The notes under the pieces: generated by a model
What the model was told of the DNA's origin: nothing
Database searches by the model: none
The model's input: only the letters and a program-made list of their open reading frames with translations
Program-made: the position numbers and the translations under genes
Shown here: piece after piece, positions 28,896 through 38,247 of the stretch
Numbering within the stretch: the first letter of the stretch is position 1
Layout of the letters: each line of letters begins with the position of its first letter
From: Pseudomonas sp. LD120
Lineage (GTDB): Bacteria > Pseudomonadota > Gammaproteobacteria > Pseudomonadales > Pseudomonadaceae
Length of the DNA: 64,000 nucleotides
Assembly (NCBI RefSeq): GCF_009861525.1
Contig: NZ_WVHL01000003.1
Location: 620,001 to 684,000, forward strand
Direction: 5' to 3'

Positions 28896-30890
28896 ATGGA
28901 TAAAGTACGAACATGTCTGTTGAGGCTTCCACGCCGGCAGAAACGAGTCCTGCAGGTGATTGCCGATATTATTTTGGTGTGGGTTGCTCTGTGGATGGCG
29001 TTTGTCGTCAGGCTGGGTTTTGAGGACCTGGATAATCCCTTTGTTGTGCATTTTTGGCTTTTTGCCAGTGCCCCAGTTGTCGCTATTCCTTTATTCATCA
29101 GGTTCGGAATGTATCGTGCGGTCATGCGTTACTTTGGTAACGATGCCCTTATTGCGATAGTCAAGGCGGTGACCTTGTCGGCGTTGGTTCTCGCATTGGT
29201 TGTTTATCTGTATAGTAATCATCAAACAGTAGTACCACGCTCAATCGTGTTTAACTACTGGTGGTTGTCCATGGTAATGATTGGTGGGCTCAGGCTGGGC
29301 ATGCGCCAATACTTTCTGGGGGACTGGTTCACTGCCGCCCAGCATGTACCGTTTACTAGCCGGGACGATGGTTTGCCCAAGGTGGCTATCTACGGGGCCG
29401 GCGCGGCGGGTAATCAGCTAGTTGCTGCCTTACGGTTGGGGCGCCTGATGCGCCCAGTGGCCTTTATCGACGATGACAGCAATATTGCTGATCGGATGAT
29501 CGCAGGGTTACAGGTATACAAACCCAAGCACTTGCAACAGATGATCGAAGAAACGGGGGCGGGTGAAGTGCTTCTAGCGATCCCCTCATCCACACGTAGT
29601 CGCCGTCGAGAAATTCTAGGTTTTCTGGAAGGTTTCCCGCTCCACGTTCGAAGTGTTCCTGGCTTCATGGATCTGGCCAGTGGCCGAGTGAAGGTAGATG
29701 ACATCCAAGAGGTGGACATCGCGGACCTGCTTGGACGTGACTCTGTTCCTGCACAAGGCGATCTGTTGGCGCATTGTATCAAGGGGAAAACTGTTCTTGT
29801 GACAGGCGCCGGCGGATCTATTGGCTCTGAACTATGTCGACAGATTCTGAAGTTGGGACCTACTACGCTAATATTGCTCGATCACAGCGAATTTAATCTT
29901 TATAGTATTTTGTCCGAGCTTGAACAGCGCATTTCGAGAGAGTCACTTATTGTTAAGTTGCTACCTATTCTAGGTTCGGTTCGTGATTACGAGAAGTTAT
30001 TCTCTATTATGAAGGTTTGGAGTGTAGAGACGGTTTATCACGCGGCAGCTTATAAGCACGTGCCTATGGTGGAGCATAATATTGCCGAAGGTGTGCTGAA
30101 TAATGTAATGGGCACGCTCAATACCGCGCAAGCCGCCTTGCAGTCCGGTGTTGCTAATTTTGTGCTGATTTCCACCGATAAGGCCGTTCGCCCAACTAAT
30201 GTAATGGGCAGTACCAAGCGATTGGCGGAACTCACCTTGCAGGCGTTGAGCAACGAAATAGCTCCAGTCTTGTTCAATGACCCGTCGGGTATTTCACGCG
30301 TCAATAAAACGCGTTTCACCATGGTACGTTTTGGTAATGTTTTGGGCTCCTCAGGTTCGGTGATTCCGCTTTTTCACAAGCAAATAACGTCTGGCGGTCC
30401 ATTGACGGTTACTCACCCCAAAATAACGCGCTACTTCATGACCATTCCCGAAGCCGCCCAGTTGGTTATTCAGGCGGGTTCGATGGGGCAGGGCGGTGAT
30501 GTATTCGTGTTGGATATGGGGGAACCAGTAAAAATCGTCGAGTTGGCAGAAAAGATGATTCATCTCTCAGGGCTGAGTGTTCGTTCGGAAAAAAATCCTC
30601 ACGGTGATATTGCTATTGAGTTCACAGGGCTGCGTCCAGGTGAAAAGCTTTACGAAGAGTTACTGATTGGTGACAACGTAGTGGCTACTCAACATCCTAT
30701 GATCATGAGTGCTAATGAGGATTATCTGTCTTGGGAGGTACTCAAGGCTAAACTCAACGAACTCCTTGCAGCGATTGATTCAGATGACTATGCAAGAGTT
30801 CGTCAACTGCTTCGTGAGACGGTAAGTGGTTATGCTCCGGATGGTGAAATCGTCGATTGGGTTTATCAGCAGCGACGTCTCAAACCCTGA
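28896..30890 (+). CDS. wbpM: UDP-GlcNAc 4,6-dehydratase WbpM
   Basis: 664 residues, matching P. aeruginosa WbpM length. Four N-terminal membrane helices (residues about 12-110), a first Rossmann-like region (KVAIYGAGAAGNQLVAALRLG), then the dehydratase domain with VLVTGAGGSIGSELCRQIL, HAAAYKHVPMVE and STDKAVRPTNVMGSTKR, where Met replaces the usual Tyr of the YxxxK pair as in WbpM. Makes the 4-keto-6-deoxy sugar used for O-antigen. I take the ATG at 28896 (MDKVRTCLLRLPRR) over the GTG at 28875 by likeness to WbpM. A hairpin terminator follows. Confidence 0.93.
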   Translation: MDKVRTCLLRLPRRQKRVLQVIADIILVWVALWMAFVVRLGFEDLDNPFVVHFWLFASAPVVAIPLFIRFGMYRAVMRYFGNDALIAIVKAVTLSALVLALVVYLYSNHQTVVPRSIVFNYWWLSMVMIGGLRLGMRQYFLGDWFTAAQHVPFTSRDDGLPKVAIYGAGAAGNQLVAALRLGRLMRPVAFIDDDSNIADRMIAGLQVYKPKHLQQMIEETGAGEVLLAIPSSTRSRRREILGFLEGFPLHVRSVPGFMDLASGRVKVDDIQEVDIADLLGRDSVPAQGDLLAHCIKGKTVLVTGAGGSIGSELCRQILKLGPTTLILLDHSEFNLYSILSELEQRISRESLIVKLLPILGSVRDYEKLFSIMKVWSVETVYHAAAYKHVPMVEHNIAEGVLNNVMGTLNTAQAALQSGVANFVLISTDKAVRPTNVMGSTKRLAELTLQALSNEIAPVLFNDPSGISRVNKTRFTMVRFGNVLGSSGSVIPLFHKQITSGGPLTVTHPKITRYFMTIPEAAQLVIQAGSMGQGGDVFVLDMGEPVKIVELAEKMIHLSGLSVRSEKNPHGDIAIEFTGLRPGEKLYEELLIGDNVVATQHPMIMSANEDYLSWEVLKAKLNELLAAIDSDDYARVRQLLRETVSGYAPDGEIVDWVYQQRRLKP

Positions 30891-30947
30891 GTCAACACAA
30901 CCGGTAACCTTCTCACCTTTGACTTGCTTCCGGCATCACCTAAGTTT

Positions 30948-30978
30948 GGAAGGCAGCTTCGGAAAAGCTGCCTTCCTT
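30948..30978 (+). terminator. terminator after wbpM
   Basis: Perfect 12-bp stem GGAAGGCAGCTT / AAGCTGCCTTCC (30948-30959 and 30965-30976), 5-base loop, then only two T. It lies between wbpM and comEA and likely ends the O-antigen unit, though the T run is poor. Confidence 0.7.
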
Positions 30979-31000
30979 ATCGATGTCATGGAGCGTCATT

Positions 31001-31330
31001 ATGCGTAACTCTTATTTCTCTTCTTTAATCTTTGCTTTGCTCGCTAGCTTCGCACTTGTTACTCAAGCGGCGCCGCCTACTGACGGGCAAGCTCCCTCTT
31101 CTGTAATTGCGGGGCAGTCAGCTGCTCAAGTTAGCAGGATTAACTTGAATACGGCTGATGTAGCTGTTCTGCAGCGCGAGCTTTTCGGGATTGGTGAGGC
31201 GAAGGCTAAGGCAATAGTCGCTTATCGAGAGGAGAATGGTCTTTTTGCTTCGGTGGATGAGTTGCTCGAAGTTAAAGGTATTGGCAAGACCATTCTTGAG
31301 CGTAATCGGGACAAACTTGAAGTCAATTGA
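31001..31330 (+). CDS. comEA: ComEA-like helix-hairpin-helix DNA-binding protein
   Basis: 109 residues from the ATG at 31001. A signal peptide (MRNSYFSSLIFALLASFALVTQAA) sends it to the periplasm. The C-terminal 60 residues hold two helix-hairpin-helix motifs: RINLNTADVAVLQRELFGIGEAKAKAIVAYREENG and FASVDELLEVKGIGKTILERNR. The family binds DNA during natural uptake. It is the standard right-hand neighbour of wbpM in Pseudomonas; a role in O-antigen is not expected. A terminator follows. Confidence 0.9.
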   Translation: MRNSYFSSLIFALLASFALVTQAAPPTDGQAPSSVIAGQSAAQVSRINLNTADVAVLQRELFGIGEAKAKAIVAYREENGLFASVDELLEVKGIGKTILERNRDKLEVN

Positions 31331-31351
31331 CTTGACACGTTAACGGTCGAG

Positions 31352-31374
31352 GGCCGGTCTTTGACCGGCCTTTT
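31352..31374 (+). terminator. rho-independent terminator of comEA
   Basis: GGCCGGTC, loop TTT, GACCGGCC, then TTTT. The transposon island starts two bases beyond it. Confidence 0.9.
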
Positions 31375-31375
31375 A

Positions 31376-31420
31376 ATGTATGCGGTGACTGGTGCCCTTT
31401 CACAACCACGGCAACCGTAG
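31376..31420 (-). pseudogene. scrap of an IS66 TnpC gene
   Basis: Read on the minus strand this stretch encodes KIYGCRGCERAPVTAY, which matches the Cys-rich segment [15 protein letters not shown] of the intact TnpC at 31897-33429 (about residues 155-170). Only some 15 codons remain. It lies in the same orientation as the broken IS66 copy further right, but in the wrong order to belong to it, so it comes from another copy or from a rearrangement. Confidence 0.8.
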
Positions 31421-31518
31421 ATCTTGGTAAGCGGTAAGCGCCCCATAAAGCCCACATTCCAAGTCGAAATCTGATGCTCGAAGCTGTGCTCCTCAACTCT
31501 TTCAGGAGCCAGTACCTC

Positions 31519-31878
31519 ATGATGCGACCCGATGCAAAAGTGGAAAAAGTCTACCTCTACCCCAAGCCCGTAGACTTTCGAAAATCCATAGACGGTCTGA
31601 CCGCGCTGGTAGAGCTGGACATCAAAGTCGCCGTGTTCGATCCGGTACTTTTTGTCTTCCTCAACAAAGCCCGTAACCGCATCAAAGTGTTGTATTGGGA
31701 GCGCAACGGCTTCTGTCTTTGGCTCAAACGCCTTGAATCCGAACGGTTCAAAACCTCCCCTGACGACACGAATGAAGTCATTGTCCTGACGGCTCAGGAA
31801 CTGAACTGGTTACTCGACGGTTTTGATCTGTGGCGCAACCGGCCACATCAGGTTTTGACGCCGCGATTTGTCGCATAG
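31519..31878 (+). CDS. tnpB: IS66 accessory protein TnpB
   Basis: 119 residues, the standard length of IS66 TnpB (also called Orf2). MMRPDAKVEKVYLYPKPVDF opens it, then RKSIDGLTALVELDIKV, and LYWERNGFCLWLKRLESERF is the family's conserved core. Needed for transposition of IS66 elements by an unknown mechanism. The ATG at 31519 is followed by a second ATG; the longer frame from 31474 runs into the terminal repeat. tnpC follows 18 bp after the stop. Confidence 0.92.
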   Translation: MMRPDAKVEKVYLYPKPVDFRKSIDGLTALVELDIKVAVFDPVLFVFLNKARNRIKVLYWERNGFCLWLKRLESERFKTSPDDTNEVIVLTAQELNWLLDGFDLWRNRPHQVLTPRFVA

Positions 31879-31896
31879 TTGGATATAATCCGGGCC

Positions 31897-33429
31897 ATGA
31901 TTTCCATGCCCGACGACCTCCCTGATGATCCGGTTCTGCTCAAGCAAATGCTTGTGCAGATGCTCAGTGAGCGTCAGGTGGACAAAGACCAGATTGTTGA
32001 CCTGAAAGAGCAGATCAAACTATGGCGTGAACGTTTTTTCGGGCGTAAGTCAGAGCAAACCATCGATCCGCAGACGCCGCAGCTCGTGCTCTTTAATGAA
32101 CCCGAAAGCTTTGCGGTTCCGGTCTCCGACACCTCTGACGAAGAAGTCGTTGCCCCGACTAAACGCCGAGGTAAACGTAAACCACTATCAGCCGATCTGC
32201 CTCGGATCGAGGTCATCCACGAACTACCCGAACACGAACTGACTTGCGGCTGCGGTTGCCGCAAACACGCCATCGGCGAAGAAACCAGCGAACAGCTAGA
32301 GATCGTGCCGATGCAGATCCGCGTGATCAAACATATCCGCAAAGTCTACGGCTGCCGGGGCTGCGAAGCAGCCCCGGTCACGGCTGACAAACCTACGCAA
32401 CTGATCGAAAAGAGCATGGCCAGCCCCAGCGTGCTGGCCATGCTGCTAACGACTAAATACGTCGATGGTCTGCCGCTGCACCGCTTCGAAAAAGTCCTCG
32501 CTCGCCACGGTGTCGAGATCCCTCGGCAAACTCTGGCTCGCTGGGTGATCCAGTGCAGCGAACACTTCCAGCCACTGCTGAATTTGATGCGTGACCGCCT
32601 GCTGGAAAGTCCGGTCATCCACTGCGATGAAACCCGTGTCCAGGTGTTGAAAGAGCCGGATCGAGATCCGACCAGCCAATCCTGGATGTGGGTGCAAGCC
32701 AGCGGCCCGCCAGATCGTAAAGTCGTGTTGTTTGACTACACGTCCAGTCGTGCGCAGGAGGTGCCGTTACGGCTGCTGGAAAGTTATCGCGGTTATGTCA
32801 TGACCGACGACTACGCCAGCTATAACGCGTTGGCGTTGCAATCGGGTGTGGAGCGCTTGGCGTGCATGGCCCATGCACGACGCAAGTTCGTGGACGCGCA
32901 AAAAGTGCAGCCCAAGGGTAAAACCGGACGGGCCGATATCGCACTGACGATGATCAACAAGCTGTACGGGATCGAGCGTGAACTTAAGGAAGCCGATGAT
33001 GAACAGCGGTTTATCGTTCGCCAGGAAAAGAGCCTGCCGATCTTGGGGCAGCTGAAAGTCTGGTTGGATAAAACCCAATCCCAGGTGACGCCGCAAAGTG
33101 CATTAGGCAAGGCGGTGCATTATCTGGCGAATAACTGGAGCCGACTGGAGCGTTATGTCGAAGCGGGTTATTTGCCCATCGACAACAACGCGGCCGAAAG
33201 AGCGATCAAGCCGTTTGTCATCGGACGCAAGGCCTGGTTGTTCAGCGATACCGTCAATGGCGCCAGTGCCAGCGCGAAGATCTACAGCCTGGTCGAGACC
33301 GCCAAGGTCAACGGCCAAGAGCCTTATACGTGGCTACGCCACGTACTAGAGCGGCTGCCGCATGCCTCGTCAGTAAAGGACTACGAGGCGCTACTGCCGT
33401 GGAACTGCTCGCCCGAAATGCCACAGTAA
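31897..33429 (+). CDS. tnpC: IS66 transposase TnpC
   Basis: 510 residues. An N-terminal leucine-zipper-like helix ([23 protein letters not shown]), FFGRKSEQ, then a zinc-binding part with [12 protein letters not shown] and [10 protein letters not shown]. The DDE catalytic residues lie in [24 protein letters not shown] and [20 protein letters not shown]. Full length with no frameshift, so this copy may still be active. The start at 31897 ([15 protein letters not shown]) matches the start of the broken second copy ([15 protein letters not shown]). Confidence 0.93.
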   Translation: MISMPDDLPDDPVLLKQMLVQMLSERQVDKDQIVDLKEQIKLWRERFFGRKSEQTIDPQTPQLVLFNEPESFAVPVSDTSDEEVVAPTKRRGKRKPLSADLPRIEVIHELPEHELTCGCGCRKHAIGEETSEQLEIVPMQIRVIKHIRKVYGCRGCEAAPVTADKPTQLIEKSMASPSVLAMLLTTKYVDGLPLHRFEKVLARHGVEIPRQTLARWVIQCSEHFQPLLNLMRDRLLESPVIHCDETRVQVLKEPDRDPTSQSWMWVQASGPPDRKVVLFDYTSSRAQEVPLRLLESYRGYVMTDDYASYNALALQSGVERLACMAHARRKFVDAQKVQPKGKTGRADIALTMINKLYGIERELKEADDEQRFIVRQEKSLPILGQLKVWLDKTQSQVTPQSALGKAVHYLANNWSRLERYVEAGYLPIDNNAAERAIKPFVIGRKAWLFSDTVNGASASAKIYSLVETAKVNGQEPYTWLRHVLERLPHASSVKDYEALLPWNCSPEMPQ

Positions 33430-33603
33430 ACCGTTGACCCACTGTTGGGCAGGTGGGGTTTATGGATCGCATACCTTTCGTGGCGATGTTCATCGCCGAC
33501 TTCTTTTAAATCTCGCTCGATACCGTAAAGCTTGTTGATTGTAGTGGTCTACTAACTCCGGACACCTTTTTAGGCGAAGATGATCGCCACACAGAGGTGT
33601 TCA

Positions 33604-34772
<1,169 letters not shown>

Positions 34773-36206
34773 CCACTACAGATCAGATTCAGGGCGATAT
34801 CAGCACGCCCGGTTTTGCCTTTAGGCTGCACCTTTTGCGCCTCGACAAACTTGCGTCGCGCATGTGCCCAACAGCCTAAACGTTCGACACCGGATTGCGC
34901 GCCCAAGGCGTTATAACCAGCGTAATCATCGGTCATCAGGTAGCCGCGATAACCTTCGAGCAGGCGCGATGGAACCTCCTGCGCCCGGCTGGTCGAGTAG
35001 TCAAAAAGGATGACGGGCTGATCCGGCGGCCCGCCGGTTTGCACCCACATCCAGGATTGACTGGTCGGCTCTCGATCAGGCTCTTTCAGCACCTGCACGC
35101 GCGTTTCGTCGCAGTGGATGACGCGACTTTCCAGCAGTCGATCACGCATCAAGTTGAGCAAGGGTTGCAGGTGTTCGCCGCACTGGATAACCCAGCGTGC
35201 CAAGGTTTGTCGTGGAATATCGACGCCGTGGCGACCAAGTACTTTTTCGAAGCGATGCAGGGGCAGGCCATCGACGTATTTGGTCGTCAGCAACATCGCC
35301 AAAACGCTGGAGCTAGCCATGCTCTTTTCGATCAGCTGCGCCGGTTTGTCGGCGGTGACCAGCGCGGTTTCACAGCCACGGCAGGCGTAGACCTTGCGCA
35401 CATGTTTGATCACGCGGATTTGCATCGGCACGATCTCGAGCTGCTCGCTGATTTCCTCGCCAATGCTGTGTTTACGGCAACCGCAGGTGCAGGTCAGCTC
35501 GTGATCGGGCAGCTCGTGAATGACTTCGATACGTGGAAGATCGGCGGGCAGAGGCTTGCGTTTGCCCCGTCGTTTGCTCGGCGCTACGACTTCTTCTTCA
35601 ACCGTTTCGTCGACAGACTCGGCCACGCTTTCAGCTTCGTTGAACAAGGCCATTTGCGGGGTCGCGGGATCGGCTGTCTGCTCTGACTTGCGCCCGAAAA
35701 GGCGCTGACGCAACAGCGCGTTTTCTTCTTCAAGATGAACGATCTTGCCCTTATCCGACTCGCGCTCACTCAGCATTTTCTCAAGCAGTTGCTTGAGCAA
35801 AACAGGGTCGTCAGGAAGGTCTTTTGGCATGGAAATCATGCTCTGGATTATACCGAATCAGGCGACGAATCGAGGCGTCAAAACTTGATGCGGCCGGTTG
35901 CGCCACAAATCAAAACCGTCCAATAACCAGTTGAGTTCTTGAACCGTCAGCACGATGGCTTCATCCGAACAATCCGGCGATGTTTTGAAGCGCTCGGATT
36001 CCAAGCGCTTCAGCCAAAGGCAAAAGCCGTTGCGTTCCCAATATAAAATCTTCACTCGGTTTCGAGGCTTGTTGAGGAAGACGAAAAGCACCGGATCAAA
36101 CACCGCGACCTTGATGTCCAGTTCGACCAGAGCGGCGAGGCCGTCGATGGATTTTCGGAAGTCAACGGGCTTGGGGTACAGATAGACTAATGAGATGGTC
36201 ACCCTC

Positions 36207-36247
36207 ACACCTTGCGAGGGCTACGCTTTCGCAGGGTGTTTTATTTT
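36207..36247 (+). terminator. terminator just upstream of the IS1111-type recombinase
   Basis: ACACCTTGCGA (36207-36217) pairs with TCGCAGGGTGT (36229-36239), 11 bp with one G-T pair, followed by TTTATTTT. It would stop transcription entering from the host side, keeping the recombinase low until ends are joined in a circle. The ribosome site CGGAGG for the recombinase follows directly. Confidence 0.75.
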
Positions 36248-36261
36248 CGGAGGCCATCATC

Positions 36262-37287
36262 ATGAGCGATTTAACGCTGGTAGGTGTCGATCTCGGTAAG
36301 CATAGTTTCCACCTGCACGGCCAAGACAAGCCAGGCCGAGAGGTGTTTCGCAAGAAGCTCTCACGGCAGCAGATGATGAGGTTCTTCGGCAATATCCCGA
36401 CATGCACCGTAGTGATGGAGGCCTGCGCCGGCTCGCATTTTGTGGCTAGGGAACTGATAGCGATGGGGCATCAGGCCAAGCTGATTTCGCCGCAGTTCGT
36501 TCGCCCTTTTGTCAAAAGCAACAAGAACGACTTTGTGGATGCTGAGGCGATCTGCGAAGCAGCTACGCGTCCGACGATGCGTTTCGTGGCACCCAAGACC
36601 GAGTCTCAGCAGATACTTTCAATCATGCATCGCACGCGGGAGTCGTTGGTGCACGATCGCACGAAAGCGGTCAATCAGATGCATGGCTTTCTGCTTGAGT
36701 TCGGAATCAGCCTACCTAAAGGTCCGACAATGATGAAGCGCTTGGGGAATATTCTGGCCGAGCATGAACTGCCGGTTCGACTGACGGTGTTGCTACAGCG
36801 ATTGCATCAGCACTTCAGTTATCTGAATGAGCAAATCAAGGAAATGGATAAAGAGCTTGTAGGCCAACTGGCCGACGATGATCTGGGCAGTCGTTTGCTG
36901 AGCATACCGTGTGTCGGCCCGATCACCGCCAGCCTTTTGGCTGCCGAAATGGGGGATGGTAAACAATACGGGTGTAGCCGTGACTTCGCCGCGTCCGTTG
37001 GACTGGTGCCCCGGCAGTACAGCACGGGCGGCAAGGCGAATCTGCTGGGGATCAGCAAACGAGGCGATAAGAACCTCAGACGGTTGTTGGTGCAGTGCGC
37101 CAGGGTTTACATGTTTAGGCTAAAATATCAGCACGGCGCGTTGGCCGATTGGGTGCGCTCAATGCTCTGTCGTCGCCACTCAAACGTGGTGGCCTGTGCC
37201 TTGGCGAACAAACTGGCAAGAATCGCCTGGGCGATAGCGGCCCACCATACACAATTTGAAGCAGGGCCAGACGCTTTAGCGGCCTGA
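36262..37287 (+). CDS. IS110/IS1111-family transposase (RNA-guided recombinase)
   Basis: 341 residues from the ATG at 36262, after CGGAGG. The N-terminal RuvC-like DEDD domain has VGVDLGKHSFHLHG, the Glu in VVMEACAGSHFVAREL, and KSNKNDFVDAEAICEAA. A coiled coil follows (LVHDRTKAVNQMHGFLLEFG to LNEQIKEMDKEL). The C-terminal Tnp domain has SIPCVGPITASLLAAEMGD and the serine-bearing FAASVGLVPRQYSTGGK. All these are intact, so the enzyme may be active. Family members move without DDE chemistry, guided by a structured noncoding RNA from the same element. Confidence 0.93.
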   Translation: MSDLTLVGVDLGKHSFHLHGQDKPGREVFRKKLSRQQMMRFFGNIPTCTVVMEACAGSHFVARELIAMGHQAKLISPQFVRPFVKSNKNDFVDAEAICEAATRPTMRFVAPKTESQQILSIMHRTRESLVHDRTKAVNQMHGFLLEFGISLPKGPTMMKRLGNILAEHELPVRLTVLLQRLHQHFSYLNEQIKEMDKELVGQLADDDLGSRLLSIPCVGPITASLLAAEMGDGKQYGCSRDFAASVGLVPRQYSTGGKANLLGISKRGDKNLRRLLVQCARVYMFRLKYQHGALADWVRSMLCRRHSNVVACALANKLARIAWAIAAHHTQFEAGPDALAA

Positions 37288-37360
37288 TCCTACTGTTGTG
37301 CTGTACCACGAACGATCCTTCCAGGTTTTGCGATAACTGAACAATTGATGATGTGAACGG

Positions 37361-37490
37361 CCCACCGGCCTGGTAAAGAACCTGTGTCGAAAATCGGCTT
37401 TCGAATCCGATAGACTTTTAAGGATTGCCAGGCGCGACTCTCATCGTGGCGCGGAGCGTGCTCCGTCCAGACGCCGGATAGATTTAGGCA
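37361..37490 (+). ncRNA. candidate bridge/seek RNA of the IS1111-type element
   Basis: Noncoding, directly behind the recombinase, where IS1111-group guide RNAs lie. First fold: GCCTGG (37368-37373) with CCAGGC (37428-37433), then AACCT (37379) with AGG-A-TT (37421), an internal loop, and an apical hairpin ATCGG / CCGAT (37393-37397, 37407-37411). The 5' loop strand GTGTCGAAA contains GTCGAAAA with the next base, complementary to TTTTCGAC of the target. The 3' side reads GATAGACTTTT (37409-37419), identical to the other half of the target. Second fold: GCGGAG / CTCCGT (37451-37466), flanked by TCTCAT (37439) and ATAGATTT (37478), which resemble the element's left and right ends. RNA ends are uncertain. 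Confidence 0.72.
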
Positions 37491-37656
37491 AACCAACTAA
37501 CCATCACTGATCAGCATTGCAAAAAAGGAGGTGACCATAGATTTTTCGACTTTTGCGTCGGGACGCATCATGAGGTGCTGGCTCTGGAAAGAAATCGGGA
37601 GCACAGCATCGGGGATCAGGTGATGACTTTGAATGTGGAGTTCATGGAGCGCTTAC

Positions 37657-37786
37657 AAACGCCTTGAATCCGAACGGTTCAAAACCTCCCCTGACGACAC
37701 GAATGAAGCCATTGTCCTGACGGCTCAGGAACTGAACTGGTTACTCGACGGTTTTGATCTGTGGCGCAACCGGCCACATCAGGTTT
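37657..37786 (+). pseudogene. IS66 tnpB fragment, C-terminal part
   Basis: Encodes KRLESERFKTSPDDTNEAIV and on to LDGFDLWRNRPHQV, closely like residues 70-112 of the intact TnpB at 31519. It is cut on the left by the end of the reversed IS66 element (37656) and on the right by the mini-element that starts at 37787, so it is a third IS66 copy reduced to one piece. Confidence 0.88.
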
Positions 37787-38018
37787 GTATGCGATCCATA
37801 AACCCCACATTCAAAGTGCCAAGCTTGTAACCGCTCCATGAACTACACATTCAAAGCACTCCCCTGACGCCGGATGCTGTGCTCCCGTTTTTCTCCGGAG
37901 CCAGCCCCGCCATGATGCGACCCGACGCCAAAGTCGAAAAAGTGTACCTCTACCCCAAACCCGTGGACTTGCGAAAATCCATCGACGGCCTCGCCGCTCT
38001 GGTTTATGGATCGCATAC
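37787..38018 (+). mobile_element. 232-bp IS66-derived mini-element with perfect 18-bp inverted repeats
   Basis: Starts GTATGCGATCCATAAACC and ends GGTTTATGGATCGCATAC, exact inverted copies; the right end is the same as that of the intact IS66 element at 33474. Inside, after 40 bp, another IS66 left end begins (GTAACCGCTCCATGAACTAC at 37827) followed by the start of a tnpB gene. So one IS66 jumped into another and most of both was then deleted. It has no transposase but keeps the ends, so an IS66 transposase might still move it. No 8-bp target repeat flanks it. Confidence 0.75.
37912..38000 (+). pseudogene. IS66 tnpB N-terminal fragment inside the mini-element
   Basis: Encodes MMRPDAKVEKVYLYPKPVDL and RKSIDGLAAL, then runs into the right terminal repeat. 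A further scrap at 38019-38042 (VYLYPKPV) lies just outside the mini-element. Beyond it the ordinary chromosome resumes. Confidence 0.85.
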
Positions 38019-38247
38019 AGTCTATCTCTACCCCAAGCCAGTCTGGCAAATAACGCATCTGAGAATCCTCCGCAACTAGGCCGCTAGTTTAACCAAGGTT
38101 TATCAGGTCACGCGCTACTTCCAAGCCGGCTTTGTCGTGCCGTTACAGTTTATAGACAGGTTCCATGGGGGGAGAGGATGTGGCTGATTGGCACGCTAAA
38201 TGGTTACTGATTAGCTGAAAGTTGTTGAACAATCTTAAGGTGTTTCC

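Larger units (their letters stand above)
31434..33474 (+). mobile_element. IS66-family element, complete (tnpB + tnpC, no tnpA)
   Basis: About 2.04 kb. The left end begins GTAAGCGCCCCATAAAGCCC and the right end closes TTTATGGATCGCATAC. These are imperfect inverted repeats of about 22 bases (GTANGCG, then CCATAAA, CCCAC). It carries intact tnpB and tnpC, but only 85 bp lie before tnpB, so there is no room for tnpA. No matching 8-bp target duplication is visible: the left flank is GGTAAGCG, the right flank CTTTCGTG. Both flanks are IS66 debris, so it inserted into, or recombined with, older copies. Confidence 0.85.
36189..37541 (+). mobile_element. IS110-family element, IS1111 type
   Basis: About 1.35 kb. 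Subterminal inverted repeats ATGGTCACCCTC (36195-36206) and GGAGGTGACCAT (37527-37538), set a few bases in from the true ends, are the mark of the IS1111 group. There is no target duplication apart from one ambiguous T, which fits the family's site-specific recombination. The left noncoding end is short (about 70 bp, with a terminator); the right is long (about 250 bp) and holds the likely guide RNA. It is inserted in IS66 tnpB. Confidence 0.88.
35858..37571 (-). pseudogene. IS66 tnpB, split by the IS1111-type element
   Basis: On the minus strand it starts at 37571 (MMRPDAKVEK, ending at the run of T at 37542-37546). It resumes at 36187 with VYLYPKPVDFRKSIDGLAAL and goes on to the stop at 35858. 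The insertion falls exactly between the Lys and Val codons of KVEK-VYLY, with only one T ambiguous at the joint, so excision would restore the gene. The reconstituted site on the plus strand reads GATAGACTTTTTCGAC. Confidence 0.9.

Noticed and set aside
31426..31440. Tandem GTAAGCG-GTAAGCG at the left end of the intact IS66 element, considered as a target duplication
   Set aside because: The sequence on the right side (CTTTCGTG) does not match, so it is not a flanking duplication of this element.
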